Notes: generated by a model not told the origin, from the sequence alone. Positions 1 through 8,662 are shown, counted from the stretch's first letter. The stretch is DNA of 64,000 nt from Flavobacteriales bacterium (GCA_025451235.1 JANWKT010000014.1:124001-188000); one strand, 5' to 3'. Numbers and translations: made by a program.

Positions 1-14
1 CAAATAATTCATGT

Positions 15-998
15 ATGAAAAAACGACCAGAATTCACGTATGTGGAAACAGGAGAACCACACGCTATCAGGCGAAGAGAGATCCTGACTAAATATCCTCA
101 GATCAGAAAGCTATTTGGTTACGACCGGAGACAAGCTCTTGTAACCATATTGGTGATCCTTGCTCAATTGACCCTTGCTTATTTTATTCCACGTTTATTT
201 CCATCAGTGAGTCCTTTGGGAAAATGGACATTGGTCATTCTATCTGCCTTATTTATTGGTTCGATATTGAACCATTGGTTGTCTATGGCCATTCATGAAA
301 CAGCACATAACCTCATGTTCAAAAAGAAAATAAACAATCAGATCCTGGCCATATTAGCCAACATTCCGTTGTTGGCTCCTTTTGCCATGAGTTTTCATCG
401 TTATCATTTGAATCACCATCAACATTTGGGAGTGGATGAAAAAGACCGGGATCTACCACATACCTGTGAAGCCAAATGCATAGATAATAAACCTGTATTA
501 AAAGGAACCTGGCTCATCTTCAACCATTTTTTTTACCTGATCAGAGGTGTCACCTTCGCCAAGAAGCCCAACAAGCCTGAATTGATTAACCTGGTGGTTA
601 TTATTGCGACCACTCTTTTAATTGTTATCACCATGGGCTGTGCAAGCACTATGTATCTGTGGCTTTCAACCGTGATCGGATTAAGCTTTCATCCGGTAGC
701 TGCACATTTCATTCACGAACATTATACTTTCTCACCGGGGCAGGAAACCTTTAGTTATTATGGTCCATTAAATAAAGTAACTTTTAATGTTGGGTATCAT
801 AACGAACACCATGATTTTATGAACATACCTGGGAGCAGAGTACCTAAAGTAAAAGAAATGGCTCCTGAATATTACGAGAAACTGGTGAGCCATCAATCAT
901 GGACATGTGTATTGGTTGAATTCGTGTTCAGAAAGGATATGGGTTTAAAGAGCAGGATAGTGAGAACGCAGGAGGACTTTGATAAGTACAAGCACTAA
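15..998 (+). CDS. DES1-like fatty acid / sphingolipid desaturase
   Basis: A 327-residue membrane desaturase. The N-terminus has the Lipid_DES signature of dihydroceramide delta-4 desaturases (a GEPHAIRRREILTKYP stretch at residues 13-28, close to human DEGS1 DQPHADRRREILAKYP). The three di-iron histidine boxes are complete: HETAH (94-98), HRYHLNHH (128-135) and HNEHH (262-266), with an extra HFIHEHY (231-237) where DEGS1 has HFIAEHY. Hydrophobic stretches at about 41-61, 70-92, 112-125, 190-208 and 212-226 fit a multi-pass membrane enzyme. By family it would insert a trans double bond at C4 of a sphingoid base; Bacteroidota do make sphingolipids, but the substrate here is inferred. It stands alone upstream of a trio of unrelated small genes, with no sphingolipid synthesis gene in the window. 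The residue comparison is from memory, not alignment. Confidence 0.88.
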   Translation: MKKRPEFTYVETGEPHAIRRREILTKYPQIRKLFGYDRRQALVTILVILAQLTLAYFIPRLFPSVSPLGKWTLVILSALFIGSILNHWLSMAIHETAHNLMFKKKINNQILAILANIPLLAPFAMSFHRYHLNHHQHLGVDEKDRDLPHTCEAKCIDNKPVLKGTWLIFNHFFYLIRGVTFAKKPNKPELINLVVIIATTLLIVITMGCASTMYLWLSTVIGLSFHPVAAHFIHEHYTFSPGQETFSYYGPLNKVTFNVGYHNEHHDFMNIPGSRVPKVKEMAPEYYEKLVSHQSWTCVLVEFVFRKDMGLKSRIVRTQEDFDKYKH

Positions 999-1051
999 TT
1001 CACAACATTGATTAAATAACGATTCATTCTATACTAAACAAAATTTTTAAA

Positions 1052-1648
1052 ATGAAAATTACATTATTCCTTTTGATTGTACTTTCTGCTCTGCCGGTTG
1101 TAGCGCAGCGACGTAACCACCATCTACGGGTAAAAGTGAATATCCAAGCCCAGACACCAAATTCCCTGAATGGGGATACGAATACCCTTGAAGTTGCTGT
1201 GACCGAGTCTATGATTGCGCAGCCGGTATTACCTGTTGGCTACCTTGATTCAACAAATCAAAATTTCACAAGCATTGCTTCTGGTCCCGAGGTTTTTACC
1301 ACTTCAAAAAGGTTTCAGTATCCTGCATCCGAAGTGGATACTAAAAATGTGGCCGATAGAAAAACGCCATTTCAGATATTGTCGCTGGTTCCTGCAAAAA
1401 GCTTGCACAGAGCACCGCAACAAATCATGGATATAAAAAAAGTGAACACATTCGGTGATGCTTTGCTGATGGTATTGCTCATCCTGGCGTCATTGTTTGT
1501 CATCGCTGGAATAGTGTTTCTTTTATTGGTTACCTGTGCCGGGTTTTTAGGGGTTTATATATCGTTGATGTATGCTTTTATAGGGACTGCCTTGTCCACA
1601 GCTCTGGCAGCCTTTGTTGTTTATTTTATAGTGCTTGCCACTACTTAA
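1052..1648 (+). CDS. Small secreted/membrane protein, trio member 1
   Basis: A 198-residue protein of unknown function. It has a Sec signal peptide (residues 1-18, cleavage after VVA-Q) and a basic motif just after it (QRRNHHLRVKV). A polar, Ser/Thr-rich middle of about 110 residues follows, then a C-terminal hydrophobic hairpin (about 130-158 and 162-195). Two following genes share this plan and the post-signal PRVKV-like motif, so the three look like diverged tandem duplicates. The predicted layout is an exported middle segment tethered by the C-terminal hairpin. The preceding gene ends 53 bases upstream. I recognise no domain. Confidence 0.7.
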   Translation: MKITLFLLIVLSALPVVAQRRNHHLRVKVNIQAQTPNSLNGDTNTLEVAVTESMIAQPVLPVGYLDSTNQNFTSIASGPEVFTTSKRFQYPASEVDTKNVADRKTPFQILSLVPAKSLHRAPQQIMDIKKVNTFGDALLMVLLILASLFVIAGIVFLLLVTCAGFLGVYISLMYAFIGTALSTALAAFVVYFIVLATT

Positions 1649-1673
1649 TATAAATGAATTAAAAATAATTTTT

Positions 1674-2297
1674 ATGATGAATAAAATTAAAATAAGTTTT
1701 GTCCTTTGTATGTCCATTCTTTTGGTAAGCCAGAACTATGCACAAACTCAATTCTATAAACTACCAAGAGTAAGGGTTGATAAAACCCATCATACAGAAA
1801 ATGAAGTAAAGAACACTCCATCGATCAGCCTCAGGAAGGATAAAAAAACAGTTAGTAGCGTTCAATTTTCTGTAGCCCCTAAAGATTCACTCATCCATGA
1901 AATAAAAGAAGCAGTTGTTTTGCAGGAAGTCGATAGATCGGATCCTGATAAATTATTGGTGAAACCCATTAATAGCAAACGCAAAAATACAGTGGATGGA
2001 AATAAACAAATTCCAAACCAAAAGGTAATAATGATGTCTTTTCAGACCAAGCAGTTGAAAAGAAAATGGATGGGTAATGATATCCAAGCAACAAAAAGAA
2101 CAAACATCATTTTTATGTTGGTTATTTTTCCTTCCCTGCTTCTTATATTTAGTGCCATTGCACTCATCTTCTTTTTTATTGCACTTGCAAATCCGCTAAG
2201 TTTGTTTACAATTGTCTCGTATATATTATTTGGCCTTACAGGAGTAGCAGTAGTTGTTTACACTCTTGTTTTAGGTATAATGTACCTTAGTACTTAA
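1674..2297 (+). CDS. Small secreted/membrane protein, trio member 2
   Basis: Second member of the paralogous trio, about 207 residues. The reading frame is open from 1635, but the signal peptide (MNKIKISFVLCMSILLVSQNYAQ) begins at the adjacent ATGs at 1674/1677, so that start is preferred; the longer form would overlap the previous gene. After the signal comes a PRVRVDK motif matching the PRVKV of its neighbours, then a Lys-rich polar middle and a C-terminal pair of transmembrane segments (about 143-168 and 175-203). Function unknown. It lies 25 bases after member 1 and 13 before member 3, so co-transcription is likely. Confidence 0.68.
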   Translation: MMNKIKISFVLCMSILLVSQNYAQTQFYKLPRVRVDKTHHTENEVKNTPSISLRKDKKTVSSVQFSVAPKDSLIHEIKEAVVLQEVDRSDPDKLLVKPINSKRKNTVDGNKQIPNQKVIMMSFQTKQLKRKWMGNDIQATKRTNIIFMLVIFPSLLLIFSAIALIFFFIALANPLSLFTIVSYILFGLTGVAVVVYTLVLGIMYLST

Positions 2298-2310
2298 AAA
2301 AACCACCACG

Positions 2311-2961
2311 ATGAAAAGGAAGAGCTATTTCCAGCTTAGGTATATTGCAATAACTATTTTATTGCTCTTGCTGCACTTGCCCTTATTATCGTTAAGTGCT
2401 CAGCGGAGATATCACCAACCACGTGTGAAAGTTCAACGTGTAAGTGTCGAAAAAGTCGCTGAAAGTATCACTGTACCAATTTCAGATATGTCCATGGCCG
2501 ATATTGAAACTATGGAAGAAAATGATCAACCTGAATTTGATAAAGTTGATATGATGTTGAAGGAAACTGAAATGGTGCAGGTCGATAAGGAGCCTGTTGA
2601 GAGGTTGGTTGAACCAAATGGAATCACCAACATGAAGACGAAACCTATTTCCGTATCAAAGAGGAAGATTGAAATACGAAAAGAAGGGAGGGAATGGAAA
2701 AAAGGCAATAAGAAAGAGAAAAAGGTAATAAGAGGTGTATACTTGGTTCTACTCATTTTCTTTATTACCTTAACGGTGGTGGGCCTGATTCTTTTCCCCT
2801 TGGGTGTTGCTGCTTGTGTACCTGCTGCTATGGTAGAAACAATGGTGGGTTTTGGAGCCGCCTTTATTGGCATAGGCCCTCTGGGCTCAATGGTTGTTTT
2901 ATTAATAGCGTTTATCAACTATCTGGTTACATGTGGTTATCAGAATGGATTTGAAATGTAG
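2311..2961 (+). CDS. Small secreted/membrane protein, trio member 3
   Basis: Third member, 216 residues. It has a long signal peptide (to about residue 30, LSLSAQ) followed by QRRYHQPRVKVQR, very like member 1 (QRRNHHLRVKV). The middle is acidic (DMSMADIETMEENDQ) and then strongly basic around residues 117-143. A C-terminal hydrophobic hairpin spans about 144-171 and 177-207, ending in a short tail with a Cys. No known domain. The same architecture with little sequence identity outside the post-signal motif suggests duplication followed by fast divergence. Confidence 0.68.
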   Translation: MKRKSYFQLRYIAITILLLLLHLPLLSLSAQRRYHQPRVKVQRVSVEKVAESITVPISDMSMADIETMEENDQPEFDKVDMMLKETEMVQVDKEPVERLVEPNGITNMKTKPISVSKRKIEIRKEGREWKKGNKKEKKVIRGVYLVLLIFFITLTVVGLILFPLGVAACVPAAMVETMVGFGAAFIGIGPLGSMVVLLIAFINYLVTCGYQNGFEM

Positions 2962-3060
2962 ACAATGCCGTTGAATAAATAAAATCACCGTTTTGGTTTT
3001 TTATATTTTGCCTGCATATGGATTATGTATCTTTATACACTAAAACCTAATCATAAGTTT

Positions 3061-4476
3061 ATGAAAATAAAAATGAATACCCAATTTGCCGTTTTATTTG
3101 CTGGATTATTTTTTTTAGCGATAAGCGGTTATTCCCAAAGTCCTAATTGGGGATGGGGACAACATATTACCGTTACAGGTTCTGGAAATCTTACCTGCTC
3201 GGTCTATGACCCCATTTATGCCAATACTCAAACATATAATATAAGTGCTTCCAGTTACGATAGCTATGTATATGACGAAGGTGTATTGGTATGGGTTAAA
3301 AATAGCGGGGGCATTTATTATCTAATCTATGATTATAATAGCCATAGCTTTGAAACCGGATACAATCTTATTGCCAGCACTGTTCAACTGATACTGAATG
3401 ATGGAATTATTGCCTGGGTAGAACCTACCGATGCGGTAAGATATACTACTTATGATCCTATCCTTCAAACTTGGAAATCGAATTATACCATTGTTTCTGA
3501 TCCCGTAACTTTAACTAATAATAATGGAGTAGTGGCTTATGTAGAGGATGGGGGTGCTGTAAGATATGCTACCTACGATCCTTCTCTTCAGAATTGGCAG
3601 ACTGATTATGTGATTATATCGGGTTCGGCCAATATTGCTAACGAAAATGGTGTAGTGGCTTATGAAATAAATAACAGTTCAGTGCGCTATGCCACTTATG
3701 ACCATAACCTGCAACAATGGAGAAGTGACTATACCATCATTTCCAGCAATGCCACAGTAATTACTGAAAACGGTGTGGTCGCATATGTAGTGGATAACAG
3801 TTCAGTTAGATGGGCCGTGTATAACCCAACGCTTCAAATGTGGGAAACAGACTATCATATCATATCAAATCCGGTAACCGGACTTAATATTACGGATGGT
3901 ACTGTTTACTACACTTATCAAAGCACCAATTATCAAAAAGGCTATTCTTTTACTACTACCAACTGGCAGAATAATTATTCTACTGACCTTCATTGTGATT
4001 TGAAAACTTATACTCCATCTTCTAACCCCAATAAGCTAGCACATTTTTCCTATATGACTGTTGGATCTAATTCGCATGTATACAATTCCGGAGATGGAGG
4101 CACCATTCCTGACAGAAGATTACCCTTTAAACAATATACCAATGGAGGGAATTATAATATAAGCCTGCAGATCTATAATTCATCCACGAATACTACTTGT
4201 AACGAAAACCTGAGCATACCCATCACTGGGCTTGAGGAAAGCAATCAATCAAATAAGATCCTGGTCTATCCGAACCCTTTTACAGATGAGATCAACCTGG
4301 ATGTGGATTTTCCTGTATCAGTTTCAATTATAAACATGCAAGGACAAAAATTAATGGATATTTCTCTATTGGATATTGAAACTCCTTTGAACTTATCTAT
4401 GCTGAATGCTGGCGTGTACTTCCTGAGGATAGTGCAAGGGGATCATATAACCATGAGTCGTGTTGTGAAACAATAG
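3061..4476 (+). CDS. T9SS-secreted beta-repeat protein
   Basis: A 471-residue exported protein. The frame is open from 3025, but the signal peptide (MKIKMNTQFAVLFAGLFFLAISGYSQ) begins at 3061. Residues 60-300 hold about five imperfect repeats of about 37 residues built on VRYATYDPxLQxWxxDYxIIS followed by NGVVAYV. This regular beta pattern suggests a propeller or solenoid. The last ~75 residues are a type A T9SS sorting domain (VYPNPFTDEINLDV, NMQGQKL, LNAGVYFLRI, ending RVVKQ), so it is predicted to cross the outer membrane and be released or anchored at the surface. Binding partner unknown. It converges on the next gene with 7 bases between stop codons. Confidence 0.8.
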   Translation: MKIKMNTQFAVLFAGLFFLAISGYSQSPNWGWGQHITVTGSGNLTCSVYDPIYANTQTYNISASSYDSYVYDEGVLVWVKNSGGIYYLIYDYNSHSFETGYNLIASTVQLILNDGIIAWVEPTDAVRYTTYDPILQTWKSNYTIVSDPVTLTNNNGVVAYVEDGGAVRYATYDPSLQNWQTDYVIISGSANIANENGVVAYEINNSSVRYATYDHNLQQWRSDYTIISSNATVITENGVVAYVVDNSSVRWAVYNPTLQMWETDYHIISNPVTGLNITDGTVYYTYQSTNYQKGYSFTTTNWQNNYSTDLHCDLKTYTPSSNPNKLAHFSYMTVGSNSHVYNSGDGGTIPDRRLPFKQYTNGGNYNISLQIYNSSTNTTCNENLSIPITGLEESNQSNKILVYPNPFTDEINLDVDFPVSVSIINMQGQKLMDISLLDIETPLNLSMLNAGVYFLRIVQGDHITMSRVVKQ

Positions 4477-4483
4477 TTGGGAC

Positions 4484-5968
4484 CTAAAAAATAATTTTTT
4501 TGCAAACAGTTCCTGCGGAAGTTTTTATTTCAACCATATAAATTCCGGATGAAACTTGCGGTTTTTCCAAGGTCAATGATTTTACCTGACTTGAAGTGGT
4601 AAATGCTTGGACAAGCTGACCAGTTAGGTTATAAATTTTTACGGATTCCAAATAACTGCTCGAGTTAATATAAAAATAACCGCCTACAACAGGGTTGGGG
4701 AAAATGTCCATCGAGATCCCATCCAAGGTAGCTATAGACACCGTCGGCGTATCCGGTGCCGACAAAACAGAATCGGTTTTTAATAAAATACAGGAAGTGG
4801 GTCCAGGGCCCCAATTCTCAGAAAAACCCGTAATGATATATCCTCCATCCAATGTTCTGTAAATATCGTTGGGCATGGTACTTTCATTGCCCCCGCTTGC
4901 AAATGTTATTTGGGTGCCGGGCACTAATCCATAGTCAGTCTTCTGTGCATAGATGATTGAAATTTCATCATAGGCATATTTGATATCAGTGGTGTAAAAT
5001 ACTTTTCCGGGCGAACTGCTTCGCAGTTTGATATGGTCGAGGATGATGGCATTGGACTCCAATAACGGGAACAAGGCGATTGAATTTCCTAATGAATCAA
5101 TTCGCAGCATATAGGAATTTTGTGCAAGGTCAGGAGCATAATAGGAGGTATAGCCAATTACAAATCCCATGGTATTGGATGTGTCAATGTACATATCTGC
5201 GCTATACCCAAAATCATCATCTGAAGTTCCAATCGTTTTAGTCCAGATAGTATCTCCGTTGATATCCATATAAACCAAGTAAACATCAGAATAACCCGCT
5301 CCAAAACTTTCGGTATTTCCTACTACCAGGATATTATCATATCTATCTACCAAAACATACTTTGCTATATCATTGGAAGGGCCCCCAAATGTTCTTGTCC
5401 ACAAAGTATCCCCTGCAGCATTTATATGCAAGAGGTACATATCTTTTTGCCCATTTCCAAAGCTATAGGTTTCTCCTGCTACAATATAAGTTGAATCGGA
5501 TAATTTATTGATGGAGCTCGACATTTCCCAGTTGGTTCCGCCATATGTCCGGGTCCATACGGTATCTCCGGTTAGATCAGTTTTTACCACCCATACATTA
5601 TAGCCTGATGAATCAAGAACGTTTTTTAATCCCGTTAAATAATATCCTGAACTGTCGACAGCCATCACCGCTCCTTTCGCATTTTCGATGCCGGTTCCAC
5701 CAATATTCTTCCACCAAGTAACATCACCAACACTATTCGTTTGGAATAAAAGCATGTCGGTACCATTTGGTCCGGCCGTGTTGGTAGTACCTGCAACAAT
5801 ATAGTTCGTATCGTTAATGGGGATCACTACTTCTCCTACATCAAATACTCCCATGCTATAGGTCCTGAAAAATTTTGTTTGTTGTGCTGAACAAAAAGAA
5901 ACACCAACACCCAACATAAAAAATAGCGAAATGAATTTATATAAGAAAAGTTTTTTTTGGGGACACAT
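4484..5968 (-). CDS. T9SS-secreted propeller-like protein
   Basis: A 494-residue exported protein. The signal peptide ends near residue 28 (VSFCSAQ). The body contains repeated GDTVWTRTYGG / GDTLWTRTFGG / GDTIWTKTIGT units about 50 residues apart, each followed by a DSxGYYLTG or NILVVGNT strand. This is the pattern of Bacteroidota beta-propeller cargo annotated as delta-60-repeat-like. The C-terminus is a type A T9SS sorting domain (DIFPNPVVGGYFYI, NLTGQLVQAF, SSGIYMVEI, KKIIF). Its ATG overlaps the stop of the upstream lipoprotein gene (TGATG), so the pair is probably translationally coupled. Substrate unknown. Confidence 0.8.
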   Translation of the reverse strand: MCPQKKLFLYKFISLFFMLGVGVSFCSAQQTKFFRTYSMGVFDVGEVVIPINDTNYIVAGTTNTAGPNGTDMLLFQTNSVGDVTWWKNIGGTGIENAKGAVMAVDSSGYYLTGLKNVLDSSGYNVWVVKTDLTGDTVWTRTYGGTNWEMSSSINKLSDSTYIVAGETYSFGNGQKDMYLLHINAAGDTLWTRTFGGPSNDIAKYVLVDRYDNILVVGNTESFGAGYSDVYLVYMDINGDTIWTKTIGTSDDDFGYSADMYIDTSNTMGFVIGYTSYYAPDLAQNSYMLRIDSLGNSIALFPLLESNAIILDHIKLRSSSPGKVFYTTDIKYAYDEISIIYAQKTDYGLVPGTQITFASGGNESTMPNDIYRTLDGGYIITGFSENWGPGPTSCILLKTDSVLSAPDTPTVSIATLDGISMDIFPNPVVGGYFYINSSSYLESVKIYNLTGQLVQAFTTSSQVKSLTLEKPQVSSGIYMVEIKTSAGTVCKKIIF

Positions 5969-7569
5969 CAGAGAGCAATATTGAATTTCACATCGGCGAT
6001 CAATCTGATCAGCATATAATAATCACTGTAAAACTGTAACCTTCCCGAAGCAGCCGGGATCGTATTGAACTTAACCTTTAGCCCGATCTTATTGGCCAAC
6101 TTAAGGTTTTGGATCTTTGAGGCCGTGGCTTGTATAATGAGATCAGTCGTAACAGCTTGAATCACCCTATCGTTTGCATCTACCGGAGCAGCGGCAACAA
6201 GGTTGGTTGAAAAAAGGGAATCGGTGACCAGGTTACTTGAGTTGAGTGTATATAACTGAAGATAACTTTCCAGTGGAAATTTATTTTCCACCTTCACAAT
6301 AAATTCACCATCTTTAATAGGATCTAAAATATCAAGTGCGGAAAATGGGTTGTCGATGGTATCAACAAGTAACAAATCCTGGGCAGAAAATTTCAAGGGC
6401 ATGTTAAGTTGCATTTGGATAAATGCTGGATGATCATAGTAAAAGAAATCATTGTATCCGCCGGTATTGCCAAAAGGATTTAATTGCATATCCGCAATGA
6501 GTGATATCTGGTCGGGAAGCAATTCTATCAATTGCTCAATGTTCGAATTTCCGCTGGTAAGAGAAAAAGAATATAAGCTTTCGGTAACCGGATTAAGCGG
6601 GTTCAGATTATCTACTGCACGGTTCACATTTACGGTACTGCCAATAATAGAATGTGTAAGAACAATATTCTGACTTGTACGGGTATTGGTCCCTTTAATT
6701 TCAACCGGACTGAAACTTACATCTGCTCCAATGGTGTTATGGAATACTAAGTTAAGATTGATATTTTCTACATCTATTAATCCACTTCTGATCATTTCAA
6801 GTTCATTGAAATTGGAAATGCTGTTGATCTGATCAAAACTATATTGACCTAAATAACCTTTTCCATAGCTGGGAACTATTTCGAATAATTGGGTCTCACA
6901 TTTAAACAAGACCTGGTTGGTTACAACCGGTACTGACGGATCGGATGCCAGGGTGTTTACATCCACATACGTTTCCAGCTTATTAAAATCATCATTGTTG
7001 GCACCGGTTAGATCTATTTGATAACCATCTATAAAAAATTCTTTTTCGTAAATAAGGGTATCCAGTCCAGCGGGTTTTGCCGGTACCGTATCATAAAACT
7101 CAAATATAACTCCATTCTTGCTGGCTTTAGGAAGATAATAGTGAAAGACCAACCTCTGTCCTATGGTAGATTTAAATATGCATTTAAGTTTTCCAGCTTT
7201 TACATCGAAACGGGTTAAACGAACACTGTTATAATCCATATCAATGGAAGAAGATACGCCAGGCAAAGTAGCGCCTCCGGGAAGGGTGACTGGAGGATAA
7301 AGCCATATATAGGCAAAACTGGCGGTTGCCGGAGGAAGATTGGTTAAGGTATCTAAACTAAAAGTATAAAAGGGAACATCTACTGAAATGTTAACAGCGC
7401 TATCGGGATCAATGGATAAATTATCATCTCCAATAAGATTTGAAAGATCGAGCCTGGTTTCAATTACCGGTGCAGTTGCATCAATGTCCCAATTGGTTCC
7501 ATCCACCGAGCAGGAGAGAAGAACTGTACATATCCCGCAAAAAATAAAACTTAATTTCCTGATCATCAT
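5968..7569 (-). CDS. Large lipoprotein, unknown function
   Basis: A lipoprotein of about 533 residues. The open frame begins with a TTG at 7578, but adjacent ATGs at 7569/7566 give a clean lipoprotein signal (MIRKLSFIFCGICTVLLSC, lipobox LLSC). The mature part is rich in Asn/Asp and beta-type segments and ends in KFNIAL. I recognise no catalytic motif. It is the first gene of a two-gene unit and overlaps the downstream T9SS protein by TGATG, so a surface or outer-membrane partnership with that protein is a fair inference. The mature start SVDGTNW lacks the acidic run that marks surface export of some Bacteroidota lipoproteins. Confidence 0.72.
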   Translation of the reverse strand: MMIRKLSFIFCGICTVLLSCSVDGTNWDIDATAPVIETRLDLSNLIGDDNLSIDPDSAVNISVDVPFYTFSLDTLTNLPPATASFAYIWLYPPVTLPGGATLPGVSSSIDMDYNSVRLTRFDVKAGKLKCIFKSTIGQRLVFHYYLPKASKNGVIFEFYDTVPAKPAGLDTLIYEKEFFIDGYQIDLTGANNDDFNKLETYVDVNTLASDPSVPVVTNQVLFKCETQLFEIVPSYGKGYLGQYSFDQINSISNFNELEMIRSGLIDVENINLNLVFHNTIGADVSFSPVEIKGTNTRTSQNIVLTHSIIGSTVNVNRAVDNLNPLNPVTESLYSFSLTSGNSNIEQLIELLPDQISLIADMQLNPFGNTGGYNDFFYYDHPAFIQMQLNMPLKFSAQDLLLVDTIDNPFSALDILDPIKDGEFIVKVENKFPLESYLQLYTLNSSNLVTDSLFSTNLVAAAPVDANDRVIQAVTTDLIIQATASKIQNLKLANKIGLKVKFNTIPAASGRLQFYSDYYMLIRLIADVKFNIAL

Positions 7570-7674
7570 TCTGGGCAATCTAAAAATAGTGGTTAGTGAT
7601 GTAATCCAACACTATTGTAAATATATAAATATTAATTGAGTTGTCAAAGTCGGTGGACCATGTTTGCTTATAGG

Positions 7675-7823
7675 GCGCCTTCCCTGTGCTGCGGGCTCGC
7701 TATCACTCGGCCTTTACCAATTGGCCAAATACGATAAATAATAGGCAACGTCTGGCTGGTTTAAATTTTGCATATAGACGATTACTAATTGGTAAAGGGC
7801 CAGGCCCTCCGCAGCGGTGGCGC
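7675..7823. repeat. Imperfect long palindrome (MITE/REP-like)
   Basis: The arms pair in several blocks: GCGCC (7675-7679) with GGCGC (7819-7823), GCTGCGG (7688-7694) with CCGCAGC (7809-7815), and CCTTTACCAATT (7711-7722) with AATTGGTAAAGG (7787-7798). About 64 bases remain between the inner arms. The arms are GC-richer than the surroundings. It lies between two minus-strand genes and is not followed by a U-tract in a sensible place for a terminator. It looks like a small non-autonomous mobile or REP-type element; no second copy is seen in this window. Confidence 0.55.
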
Positions 7824-7984
7824 AAAAAAAGACGATCAAATAATCCAGAGACTAGGCTTATTTATTTCTTCTTATTTGAATTATTTTCAAAAGGAATAAT
7901 ATTGGTCAACCACAAGTTTTCACGGCCTTTAAGTCATGGAAGGATGGCTTAAATTCCTACTGAAGGTCGCGGCAATTATTATTC

Positions 7985-8018
7985 AAAAAAAACGGCCACA
8001 AGTTTTTGCTCATGGCCG
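7985..8018 (-). terminator. Intrinsic terminator after ssb
   Basis: Read on the minus strand, CGGCCA (8018-8013) pairs with TGGCCG (7998-7993) around a 14-base loop and is followed by eight T (7992-7985). It sits about 80 bases beyond the ssb stop codon. Confidence 0.75.
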
Positions 8019-8095
8019 GGATAATATATAAAGTTAGAATGCGCTAAACGTAACGCCGGTAGTTTTTAGCGTCTTATACCGAAAGACATTACTTC

Positions 8096-8440
8096 TTATG
8101 AAGCTTTTTTAGAAAGCATTTGAATTTGGGTGGCACTGATCTCAGTGATGTATTTTTTGTTACCACTTTTATCCATATAGCTTCGGCTTGTTAGTTGGCC
8201 TTCTAAAGCAATTTGCTGGCCTTTCTGCATGTATTTTTCCACAACGGATGCAAGCTTGCCCCATACCACTATATTATGCCATTGGGTCACTTGTTCTTTT
8301 TCTCCTTTTGTGTTTTTATAGGTTTCGGTGGTAGCAACCGAAAATTTAGCCAGCTTCTGATCGTTTCCAAAAGATTTAATATTCGGATCCATACCTAGGT
8401 TACCAATAAGACGTACGCTGTTTTTCAATGATGATTTCAT
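8096..8440 (-). CDS. ssb: Single-stranded DNA-binding protein (short form)
   Basis: A 114-residue OB-fold SSB. Family motifs are clear: SVRLIGNLGMDPNIK (8-22), FSVATTE (33-39), QWHNIVVWGKLA (53-64), and YMQKGQQIALEGQLTSRSY (70-88). It ends ...TQIQMLSKKAS directly after the OB fold and lacks the disordered linker and acidic DDDLPF-like tip that recruits replication and repair partners. It is therefore probably a second SSB used in recombination, transformation or a mobile element. The neighbouring transposase and palindromes fit an accessory setting. A CACCTTTGC promoter element lies about 80 bases upstream and a terminator follows the gene. Confidence 0.92.
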   Translation of the reverse strand: MKSSLKNSVRLIGNLGMDPNIKSFGNDQKLAKFSVATTETYKNTKGEKEQVTQWHNIVVWGKLASVVEKYMQKGQQIALEGQLTSRSYMDKSGNKKYITEISATQIQMLSKKAS

Positions 8441-8520
8441 AATAATTACAATTTAAAGTTTGAAAATTTGATTTAACATTAGCCGACCCGGTTAGCTAGC
8501 ATGATTTTCGAATCGACAGT

Positions 8521-8529
8521 GCAAAGGTG
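8521..8529 (-). promoter_or_regulatory. Candidate ssb promoter -7 element
   Basis: The minus strand reads CACCTTTGC, matching the -7 elements before rpsJ and rpsQ in this window (Bacteroidota TAnnTTTG type). It lies about 80 bases upstream of the ssb ATG. No good -33 TTG is seen at the usual distance, so this is tentative. Confidence 0.45.
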
Positions 8530-8627
8530 TGACCACTTCCAAATAAGATTGGTCGTGTATCAGTTTGAAGTTTCTAGTTCTTAATGTATTAAAGAAATTT
8601 ACTTTGACAGAAGAGGCAGTGAAAAAA

Positions 8628-8655
8628 AATAGGGTGAGTGTAATCTCACCCTATT
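8628..8655 (-). terminator. Intrinsic terminator after the 47-residue ORF
   Basis: AATAGGGTGAG (8628-8638) and CTCACCCTATT (8645-8655) form a perfect 11-bp stem with a 6-base loop. On the minus strand the stem runs into a T-tract (complement of the A-run 8622-8629). It starts 7 bases after the stop codon of the small minus-strand ORF at 8663-8806. Confidence 0.85.
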
Positions 8656-8662
8656 AAGGGAT

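Larger units (their letters stand above)
7570..8095. other. Intergenic gap, 526 bases
   Basis: No convincing gene. It holds the ssb terminator (7985-8018) and a long imperfect palindrome (7675-7823), listed separately. The reading frame 7686-7952 on the plus strand runs through the palindrome and has no codon or domain support. The stretch 7860-7970 is AT-rich with no feature I can name. Confidence 0.6.

Noticed and set aside
7686-7952. Plus-strand ORF of 88 codons
   Set aside because: It runs through the palindromic element, has no domain, signal or homology I can recognise, and its composition changes along its length with the repeat arms.
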